A stretch of DNA of 5,163 nt, taken from assembly GCA_019247235.1 (NCBI GenBank), contig JAFAPG010000492.1, forward strand, positions 1 to 5,163, in the 5' to 3' direction. Numbering within the stretch: the stretch's first letter is position 1; the number at the start of each line of letters is the position of its first letter. Below, piece by piece: positions 1 through 5,163 of the stretch. A program made the position numbers and the translations under genes. The notes below the pieces were generated by a model that saw only the letters and a program-made list of their open reading frames with translations, was not told the origin of the DNA and did no database searches. The DNA comes from Acidobacteriota bacterium (GTDB lineage Bacteria; Acidobacteriota; Terriglobia; Terriglobales; Acidobacteriaceae).

Positions 1-1467
1 GAAGTCACGCAACGCAAACAATTCACCTCGAAGGTTTCGGTGCAAAGCACGCAAGAAATTGCTCAGCTCGGGGTAGAGTTTAACAAGATGTTGCGAGAGC
101 TGCACTTGCGCGAGGTGGCTAAAAGCGATGCCGAAACCAGATTGCGCCAGCAAGCTCTCACCGATGAACTGACCGGGTTACCCAATCGCCGGCTGTTTTG
201 GGATCGGCTGACACATACCCTCGATATCGCCGCGCGTGATAAGCAGATCGCAGCGCTACTCTACATTGACCTTGATGGATTTAAAGTTGTAAACGATAGC
301 TTGGGCCACAGCGTCGGCGACATATTGATAGCCCAGGTTGCCGAACGGCTACGCGGTAGGATCCGTAAATCGGACACTCTGGCACGACTCGGCGGGGACG
401 AATTCACCATTCTACTAACCAGACTGAATTCGAAAGAAGAAGCCGGTCTGGTGGCTAAGCATCTGCTCGAGGTGCTAGCGCCGCAATTTCGAGTTGAGAG
501 CCATGAGATATCGATTGGTGCTAGCATCGGCATCAGTTTATTTCCTGAAAACGCCGTCGATGCGACCGATCTCCTGCGCCAAGCCGATAGCGCCTTGTAC
601 CTGGCCAAACAACACGGTAAGAACCGTGTAATGTATTTCACTCCCGAACTGGAGTCACTGGTTCAGGAGCGATTGAGTCTGGAAAATCAGCTGCGGGCCG
701 CGCTCACTCGCTCCGAGATTGCGCTTCATTTTCAACCGGAGTTTGATCTCGTCACTCAGCGCATCGTTCGTTTCGAGGCATTGGCCCGTTGGAATCACGC
801 TACGCTGGGGAACATTCCTCCTTCAAAGTTCATCCCTATCGCGGAAGAGAGTGGACTGATCGTGTCCCTAGGTACCTATGTTCTTGAACGTGCCTGCAGG
901 GAGGCGGTCCGCTGGCAGGGCCTTGTGGCTAAGCCTATTCAGGTCGCGGTTAACGTTTCGAGTATTCAGTTTACCCAAGAAAATTTTGTCGAACTCGTTG
1001 GAGCCCTGTTGAGAGCTAGTGGTTTGCGTCCGGATCTTCTTCAGATCGAGCTCACTGAGAGCGTCATGTTGAATGGGATTGAAGCAGCCATTGACACCAT
1101 GAAACGTTTGAGAGCGCTTGGCATTACTCTCGCCATCGATGATTTTGGAACCGGCTACTCCTGCTTTAGCTATTTACCGAAACTGCCGTTCAATACGCTC
1201 AAAATTGATCGGGTGTTCGTTAATGACCTTGCGACGCGACCGGAGATGAAAGCCATGGTGCAGTCGCTCATCAGTTTGGCGCACAATCTGGAGATGCAGG
1301 TTGTAGTCGAGGGAATTGAGAATACCGAACAGCTGGAGATGGTCCGAGCCATGGGAGGCAACCAAGTTCAAGGATTTCTGCTCGGACGCCCCACGGCTGA
1401 TCCCATGTCGCAGCTACTAGCCTCAGCCGGGTCGGAACAGTCTCCCGGGTTAGTCCTAAGACCCTAA
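1..1467 (+). CDS. HAMP-GGDEF-EAL c-di-GMP turnover protein, 5' partial
   Basis: A GGDEF domain makes cyclic di-GMP from two GTP; an EAL domain hydrolyses it to pGpG. The frame is open from base 1, and the first codons already encode a HAMP end (EIAQLGVEFNKML), so the GTG at base 40 is internal and the gene starts outside the window. Visible residues are numbered from base 1. Residues 1-35 are the HAMP tail and linker. The GGDEF domain spans about 50-212, with DELTGLPNRR (55-64), metal-site D90 in IDLDGFK, inhibitory RxxD site R122-D125, and GGDEF at 131-135. The EAL domain spans about 225-470, with EAL at 259-261, N318, E350 in ELTES, D380-D381 in DDFGTGYS, K401, E437 and Q457. All usual catalytic residues of both domains appear present, so either or both activities are possible. 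A HAMP domain implies a membrane-anchored sensor whose input part is missing here. The TAA stop is at 1465-1467. Domain assignment is secure; the net activity is not knowable from sequence. Confidence 0.95.
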   Translation, partial: EVTQRKQFTSKVSVQSTQEIAQLGVEFNKMLRELHLREVAKSDAETRLRQQALTDELTGLPNRRLFWDRLTHTLDIAARDKQIAALLYIDLDGFKVVNDSLGHSVGDILIAQVAERLRGRIRKSDTLARLGGDEFTILLTRLNSKEEAGLVAKHLLEVLAPQFRVESHEISIGASIGISLFPENAVDATDLLRQADSALYLAKQHGKNRVMYFTPELESLVQERLSLENQLRAALTRSEIALHFQPEFDLVTQRIVRFEALARWNHATLGNIPPSKFIPIAEESGLIVSLGTYVLERACREAVRWQGLVAKPIQVAVNVSSIQFTQENFVELVGALLRASGLRPDLLQIELTESVMLNGIEAAIDTMKRLRALGITLAIDDFGTGYSCFSYLPKLPFNTLKIDRVFVNDLATRPEMKAMVQSLISLAHNLEMQVVVEGIENTEQLEMVRAMGGNQVQGFLLGRPTADPMSQLLASAGSEQSPGLVLRP

Positions 1468-1493
1468 CAGAAACAATTCGATGCAACGCTCGA

Positions 1494-1525
1494 GGCCATT
1501 CGGGTTCCCGGCAACCTGATTGGCC
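1494..1525 (+). terminator. Candidate 3'-end hairpin after the GGDEF-EAL gene
   Basis: The arms GGCCATTCGGGTT (1494-1506) and AACCTGATTGGCC (1513-1525) pair over 13 positions, with one T:T mismatch and one G:T wobble, around the six-base loop CCCGGC. The hairpin begins 27 bases after the GGDEF-EAL stop codon, where a terminator or 3'-end stabilising structure would be expected. It lacks a following T tract on the plus strand; on the minus strand the sequence beyond it is only mildly T-rich. It could end transcription with Rho, protect the mRNA 3' end, or act for both converging transcripts. The structure is seen directly; the function is inferred. Confidence 0.4.
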
Positions 1526-1597
1526 ACACGAATTCCGTACATGCGACAACCGAACAGCCGTCGATCCGGCACATTTCGCAACTTCCCAATCTCTTGA

Positions 1598-1674
1598 TTA
1601 GCTAACGACGAACTGAAGGTCCAATCGCTTTTTCCGAAAAGCGTGCCACTGCGCCCTCAAGCACGGTTAGCTAA
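1598..1674. repeat. Two copies of the palindrome TTAGCTAA
   Basis: The self-complementary octamer TTAGCTAA occurs at 1598-1605 and again at 1667-1674, 69 bases apart start to start. Both copies lie in the noncoding region between the converging genes. They could be protein-binding half-sites, but there is no adjacent promoter to regulate, and chance is a reasonable explanation. Confidence 0.3.
1626..1643. other. Perfect 7-bp inverted repeat (small hairpin)
   Basis: The arms CGCTTTT (1626-1632) and AAAAGCG (1637-1643) are exact complements around the four-base loop TCCG. The T-rich arm is inside the stem rather than after it, and no T run follows on either strand, so it is a poor intrinsic terminator. 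Its role is unknown. Confidence 0.35.
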
Positions 1675-1747
1675 ACTTGCCCCAGTCGACCTGTGCTCTC
1701 GCCTACCCTCTTGATTTTCATGCCGTGAAGTCGAGGAACCGGCATTT

Positions 1748-1790
1748 CCGGATTTTCCGGTCCCACGGCTCAACTTCGGGGCCGGACCGG
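1748..1790. other. Overlapping alternative hairpins
   Basis: Two mutually exclusive stems share bases. The first is CCGGA (1748-1752) with TCCGG (1756-1760) around a three-base loop. The second is CCGGTCC (1757-1763) with GGACCGG (1784-1790), an exact 7-bp match with a smaller inner stem (1767-1770 with 1780-1783). No T tract follows on either strand. The cluster lies about 120 bases beyond the dehydrogenase stop codon, so it may be part of that transcript's 3' end. The pairing is seen directly; any function is inferred. Confidence 0.35.
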
Positions 1791-1910
1791 GTGGTCACCG
1801 TTATCGCCGTTTTGAATTTTCGGGCTGCTTTTTCCCAATTACCCTTTGTGTTTTGCGGATTTCTAGCTGGTCATGGCTGCGATCATCGAAGTCGAGTGCG
1901 CTGCCAGAAT

Positions 1911-3872
1911 TTACGGGAGAGCGAACGCGATCATCGTATCCGCGTTGGTTGTATCGCCAAGGAATCCGCCCCCCGTGGCGGTGATTACGACGTACTGCTT
2001 GCCATTTTTTCCCATGTACGTCATGGGCGCCGAGTGGGCGCCCGCCTCAAGCTTAGTCGCCCAGAGCTCTTTGCCGGTCTTCGAATCGAACGCCCGGAAG
2101 CGGCTATCGTCCGTGGCACCGATGAAAACTAATCCTCCCGCGGTGGCAACTGAGCCGCCGAGGTTCGGTCTGCCAGTCTGCTGCTTTCCCGGGGGGAGGG
2201 AGTCCGTTATACCCAGTGTAGACTGCCAGGCGATGTCCCCGGTGCTGACGTTAATGGCGAAAAGTCGTCCCCAAGGCGGTTGATTGCAGGGTAGCCTCTG
2301 ATCCGGATTCCAGAAGCGGTTGATCCCGTTGTAATCGGTCCGGCTGTAGGTACCGTTTTCGTTTTTGACCATCTTGTTCAAGCTTCCGAAATCCTGGGTG
2401 TTCACAAACAGGTAGCCGAGATTGGGATCGTAAGAGGGAGGATTCCAGTTTCCACCGCCGATAGAACTTGGGAAAATCACGCTGGGGTCGGTGGAGTAGT
2501 GCGTGAATGGTTTCCCGCTATGCAGTCCATTGGGCACGCTATCAAATAGCTTCTGGCAGAATGCTTGCAGTTCAGGAGTCACGCTGGCAAGATCTTCGCG
2601 GGTGAAGCTATTGCGGGCGAGTGGCGGCGGTTTTAGCGGAAAGGGCTGAGTAGGCCACGCTTTGTCCCCGGGGAGCGCGTCGTCGACTGGAACCGGCCGC
2701 TCTTCAACTCCGAAGATCGGTTCACCGGTCAGGCGATTGAGGACGAACAAGAGGCCATTCTTCGCGAGCTCGGCGACCGCGGGAATCCTGACGCCGTTCT
2801 TGGATATGTCGAACAGTACCGGCGGCGCGCCAAAGTCGTAGTCCCACGTGTCATGATGCACTCCCTGGAAGTACCATTTCAGTTTACCGGTCCCGGCATC
2901 TACCGCCACTAAGGTCGTGCCGTACAAGTTCGCTCCGGGACGATCTCCACCCCAATAATCAGTGGTTGGTTCGCCAAAAGGCATATAGAGAATGCCTCTT
3001 TCGGCATCAATAGTGAAGAGTCCCCAGACATTGGTTCCAGAGCGGTTCTTCCAATCATTGCCGCTCCAGGTTTCGCTTCCTGGTTCGCCCGGACGCGGCA
3101 CGGAATGAAAAGTCCAGATCAGCTTCCCCGTATGTACATCCCAGGCGCGGGTGTCGCCTAACGCTCCCCGGCTGGGCGACTCTTGCACATGGGCCCCGGT
3201 TATTACCAGATCTTTGTAAATGATGGGCGGCGAGGATAAGTCAAAGAATGAGTCTTTCAAACCGTCCAGCGCACCCGCTTTGATATCGACAATTCCGGCA
3301 TCTCCAAAGGTTGATATGGGCGTGCCCGTCTTGGCACTGAGAGCGATCAACTTTCCTGTAGAGGTTCCAAACAACAGTGAGGGAGGTTGCTGCTTGTCGC
3401 CCGGCCAATAGGCCAGTCCGCGAGTGGAGGGAGATCCGCCTTGAACCTCATACGTCCAAATATCTCTGCCAGTTTCCGGATGTAGTGCGGCGACACGTCC
3501 AAAGGCGGTGGTAATGTACATGACATCATCAACAACCAGCGGCGTGACTTCAGAAGTACGTCTGAGAGCACGTGCAAAGGGATTGGCGGAACGCGGCCGG
3601 TCGCCAGCAACTTGGCGCCCAGGAACTTCGTTTCCCTCGCGGAATGTTGACTGCGCCGACGGGCTCGCCGCTGTCATATGGTATGTCCAGGCTCGAGCCA
3701 ACTTGCTGACGTTGGTGGTATCAATCTGTCTCAGGGAGGAGTAGCGAGTGCCGGCAAGGTCGCCTCCATAGGTTGGCCAATCGGTTTGTGCAACTACCGA
3801 GCAAGCCGACCCGACCAGACAGACCAGCAGCGTTAGAGAACGACGGCATGGTTTGCGCTCTCTAAAATTCAT
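1911..3872 (-). CDS. Exported PQQ-dependent (quinoprotein) dehydrogenase, Gcd-like, soluble type
   Basis: This 653-residue protein belongs to the PQQ-dependent glucose/alcohol dehydrogenase propeller superfamily, which oxidises sugars or alcohols in the periplasm using pyrroloquinoline quinone and Ca2+. Residues 1-28 look like a Sec signal peptide (basic start, hydrophobic core 12-27, possible cleavage after VVA). The mature chain opens with WPTYGGD and GTRYSSL, typical of the family. Propeller W-motifs (TGxxxW) occur near 134-139, 248-253, 328-333, 544-549 and 599-604. Aligned from memory with E. coli Gcd, VHHDTWDYD (338-346) supplies the catalytic Asp (D344), K371 matches the PQQ-contacting Lys493, and W283 matches the PQQ-stacking Trp404. 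The C-terminal GKQYVVITATGGG block is also conserved. It lacks Gcd's five N-terminal membrane helices and has no cytochrome c domain, so its electron acceptor must be separate. Residues 69-107 are a basic, probably disordered insertion. The start overlaps the upstream barrel gene by 11 bases. The family is secure; the substrate is unknown. Confidence 0.93.
   Translation of the reverse strand: MNFRERKPCRRSLTLLVCLVGSACSVVAQTDWPTYGGDLAGTRYSSLRQIDTTNVSKLARAWTYHMTAASPSAQSTFREGNEVPGRQVAGDRPRSANPFARALRRTSEVTPLVVDDVMYITTAFGRVAALHPETGRDIWTYEVQGGSPSTRGLAYWPGDKQQPPSLLFGTSTGKLIALSAKTGTPISTFGDAGIVDIKAGALDGLKDSFFDLSSPPIIYKDLVITGAHVQESPSRGALGDTRAWDVHTGKLIWTFHSVPRPGEPGSETWSGNDWKNRSGTNVWGLFTIDAERGILYMPFGEPTTDYWGGDRPGANLYGTTLVAVDAGTGKLKWYFQGVHHDTWDYDFGAPPVLFDISKNGVRIPAVAELAKNGLLFVLNRLTGEPIFGVEERPVPVDDALPGDKAWPTQPFPLKPPPLARNSFTREDLASVTPELQAFCQKLFDSVPNGLHSGKPFTHYSTDPSVIFPSSIGGGNWNPPSYDPNLGYLFVNTQDFGSLNKMVKNENGTYSRTDYNGINRFWNPDQRLPCNQPPWGRLFAINVSTGDIAWQSTLGITDSLPPGKQQTGRPNLGGSVATAGGLVFIGATDDSRFRAFDSKTGKELWATKLEAGAHSAPMTYMGKNGKQYVVITATGGGFLGDTTNADTMIAFALP
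3862..3872 (-). promoter_or_regulatory. Stop-start overlap coupling barrel and dehydrogenase genes
   Basis: On the minus strand the bases ATGAATTTTAG carry the dehydrogenase start codon (ATG, 3872-3870) and, in another frame, the final codons and TAG stop (3864-3862) of the outer-membrane protein gene. The roughly 25 bases before the ATG contain no GGAG-like ribosome-binding site. No other start lies near enough to keep the signal peptide intact. Translation of the dehydrogenase therefore probably depends on ribosomes finishing the upstream gene. The overlap is seen directly; the coupling is inferred. Confidence 0.6.
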
Positions 3873-5163
3873 ATTTGAGCGCGAACTGCATGATCCGTGG
3901 TCCCGTCAGTGATCCGGGGGTTGCTCCTTGAGTAGCGGCCACGCCGAGGATCTTACCAAAGGTAGATGGACTGGCCACGCTATTCTGAGGCGGCGGGAAA
4001 TTGGAGTGATTGGGGACATTGAACACTTCCCATTTGAACTGTAGTCTCTGCTGCTCGCGAATGTGGAAATATCGCGAGAGGCCCATGTCGAGGATCACCT
4101 GGCTCGGATCCAAGACGCTCAAGGGACGCATGGAACTTAGGGCTCCGGGAGCGGCCGGGCCGAGCGGGGGGGCTTGGTCATTAAACGCTGCTGGATTCAG
4201 ATACTGTGAAGTAGTGGGATGCGCCGCGTAGACATTGGGTAGTACCTGGAAAGCCGTCTGTATTCCGATGCCATTCTGCGCAATGTCCTTGCCGGCAAGG
4301 ATCGTCTCATAGTCTCCGGTCAAATAGCGAAAAATGGAGGAAAGTTCCCAGTCGCCGGCAATATGGTTGACAAAGCCATTGGAAAACCGGGGAGTAGTAG
4401 CTACGAGCGAAAGGTTGACCACGTGCCGCCGGTCAGAATCGCAATTGGAGCGAAAGGCCCGGCGGCTGCCAATATAGGTTGGTCCCGTGAGTTCGGTAGT
4501 TTCTGGATCCTCAATGCAATGCGACCATGTCCAGTTGGCGAGCGCGCTGAAATTGGTCGCGAAGCGCCGTTGGGCTGATAACAAGAGCGCGTTGTAACTG
4601 GCTGTGCCCCCATCGTCCAGCGCGCCGATGGTTGAATAGAAGGCGCCATCAATGGGGTTTATTTGGCGCAGTTGACGGCGTTGGTTTGTGTTCCCGGGCA
4701 GACCGAAGATGGCGGGATCCAATTCTTCCCCAGTTGGCAGGTGGATGGTGTTATGCCCGACGTAAGTCGCCGAAAGCAGAGTATTTCTGCCGAGCTGATC
4801 CTCCAGGCTGAGATTGTACTGCTGCAGGTACATTGGCTTCATGTGGGTTGGCAGGGTCACATAAACACCATTTTGTGGAAAGAACGAGCCCCCCGGGAAG
4901 GGATTGCCGCCGGGCTGGCCGGCATAAGGATTTGTGAAATTGTCTGGCGATGTAGAGGGAAACGTGATGCTGACTTGGGCGCCCCACGGAGGGTTGTTCG
5001 CGATTCGGGTATTGAAAAATAATTGCGGAGTGTCGTAAAAGATTCCGTACCCGGAGCGGATTGTCATGTGTCCATTTCCGCGTGGATCCCAGATCAGGCC
5101 AATTCTCGGGGCAAAAAGATGCTTGTTTCCAAACGTGGAACTCTGGCCATTGAAGCCATGATC
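3862..5163 (-). CDS. Oar-like TonB-dependent-type outer-membrane beta-barrel protein, 5' partial
   Basis: The frame is open to the right edge, so the 433 visible residues are only the C-terminal part. The full proteins of this family usually run to about 1000 residues or more, with an N-terminal carboxypeptidase-regulatory-like domain and a plug. The ATG at 5067 is internal: 32 further codons upstream read into it, including FAPRIGLIWDP, a family hallmark. Counting from that Met, recognisable family blocks are IRSGYGIFYD (3-12), QQYNLSLEDQLG (82-93), SYNALLLSAQRRF (157-169), ANWTWSHCIED (177-187), CDSDRRHVVNLSL (209-221), GDWELSSIFRYLTG (238-251) and RLQFKWEVFNVPNHSNF (341-357). The chain ends in KYEF, the terminal aromatic residue expected of a Bam-assembled barrel. 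Alternating short strands fit an outer-membrane barrel. Such proteins are thought to import or bind large substrates, but the ligands of nearly all of them are unknown. It is the upstream gene of an operon with the quinoprotein. No plug or TonB box is visible because the start is missing. Confidence 0.9.
   Translation of the reverse strand, partial: DHGFNGQSSTFGNKHLFAPRIGLIWDPRGNGHMTIRSGYGIFYDTPQLFFNTRIANNPPWGAQVSITFPSTSPDNFTNPYAGQPGGNPFPGGSFFPQNGVYVTLPTHMKPMYLQQYNLSLEDQLGRNTLLSATYVGHNTIHLPTGEELDPAIFGLPGNTNQRRQLRQINPIDGAFYSTIGALDDGGTASYNALLLSAQRRFATNFSALANWTWSHCIEDPETTELTGPTYIGSRRAFRSNCDSDRRHVVNLSLVATTPRFSNGFVNHIAGDWELSSIFRYLTGDYETILAGKDIAQNGIGIQTAFQVLPNVYAAHPTTSQYLNPAAFNDQAPPLGPAAPGALSSMRPLSVLDPSQVILDMGLSRYFHIREQQRLQFKWEVFNVPNHSNFPPPQNSVASPSTFGKILGVAATQGATPGSLTGPRIMQFALKYEF

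Larger units (their letters stand above)
1468..1910. other. Convergent intergenic region without a convincing gene
   Basis: This stretch of 443 bases separates the plus-strand GGDEF-EAL gene from the minus-strand dehydrogenase, so both transcripts end in or near it. Open frames here are short, lack good starts and match no family I recognise. It contains three inverted repeats (1494-1525, 1626-1643, 1757-1790 with an alternative at 1748-1760) and two copies of an 8-base palindrome. None of the hairpins is followed by a run of T on either strand, so no textbook intrinsic terminator is present. Confidence 0.7.

Noticed and set aside
40..42. GTG at base 40 as the start of the GGDEF-EAL gene
   Set aside because: The 13 codons before it are in frame and continue a recognisable HAMP sequence, so the gene clearly begins outside the window.
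1271..1549. Minus-strand open frame of 92 codons
   Set aside because: It needs a TTG start, and most of it is antisense to the conserved EAL domain.
1456..1656. Minus-strand open frame of 66 codons, ending in a TAG inside the GGDEF-EAL tail, with fairly protein-like composition
   Set aside because: The only ATG leaves 28 codons, there is no ribosome-binding site, it runs through the strong hairpin at 1494-1525, and it matches no family I know. An open stretch of this length is not rare by chance. A protein search with conserved hits would revive it.
1677..2132. Plus-strand open frame of 151 codons starting between the genes
   Set aside because: Its second half is antisense to the well-supported dehydrogenase, its first half covers the CCGG hairpin cluster, and the composition does not look like a protein.
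3798..3812. Lipoprotein signal in the dehydrogenase (GSAC at residues 21-24)
   Set aside because: The residue three before the cysteine is Gly rather than Leu/Val/Ile, so the lipobox is poor; cleavage by signal peptidase I after VVA at 26-28 fits better.
3837..3848. Twin-arginine export motif (CRRSLTL) in the dehydrogenase
   Set aside because: Only the RR and a hydrophobic residue match the Tat consensus, and quinoproteins of this type are normally exported unfolded by Sec and loaded with PQQ in the periplasm.
5065..5067. ATG at 5067 as the start of the barrel gene
   Set aside because: The frame stays open to base 5163 and the upstream residues (FAPRIGLIWDP) match the family, so this Met is internal.

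Overview
The window looks like chromosomal DNA from a Gram-negative bacterium, most probably an Acidobacteriota member. The main reason is the gene at the right edge. It encodes the C-terminal part of an Oar-like outer-membrane beta-barrel, a family that is strongly expanded in Acidobacteria (Solibacter/Koribacter type). A moderately GC-rich composition and a secreted PQQ dehydrogenase also fit. The taxon is an inference; there is no rRNA or other marker gene here.

Layout. (1) Bases 1-1467, plus strand: the 3' part of a c-di-GMP turnover gene. It encodes the end of a HAMP linker, a GGDEF domain with an intact active site and inhibitory site, and an EAL domain with an apparently complete set of catalytic residues. 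Its 5' end, presumably a membrane sensor, lies left of the window. (2) Bases 1468-1910: a 443-base convergent intergenic region. I find no convincing gene in it, but it holds several inverted repeats. The best is a 13-position stem at 1494-1525, just after the GGDEF-EAL stop codon. (3) Bases 1911-3872, minus strand: a complete 653-residue exported quinoprotein (PQQ-dependent) dehydrogenase of the Gcd-like eight-bladed propeller family, without the membrane anchor of E. coli Gcd. (4) Bases 3862 to beyond 5163, minus strand: the C-terminal 433 residues of the Oar-like outer-membrane protein.

How the genes relate. The outer-membrane protein gene lies upstream of the dehydrogenase gene on the minus strand. 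The two overlap by 11 bases (ATGAATTTTAG), and I see no Shine-Dalgarno sequence before the dehydrogenase start. This points to one transcript and probable translational coupling: an outer-membrane barrel plus a periplasmic oxidase, plausibly an uptake-and-oxidation pair. The GGDEF-EAL gene converges on this operon from the other side and is transcribed independently; nothing in the window links it functionally.

No tRNA, rRNA, CRISPR array, insertion sequence or phage feature was found. I see no clear evidence of a wholly new system. The points most worth a second look are the overlapping barrel/quinoprotein pair, the substitution at a substrate-site position of the quinoprotein, and the hairpins between the converging genes.
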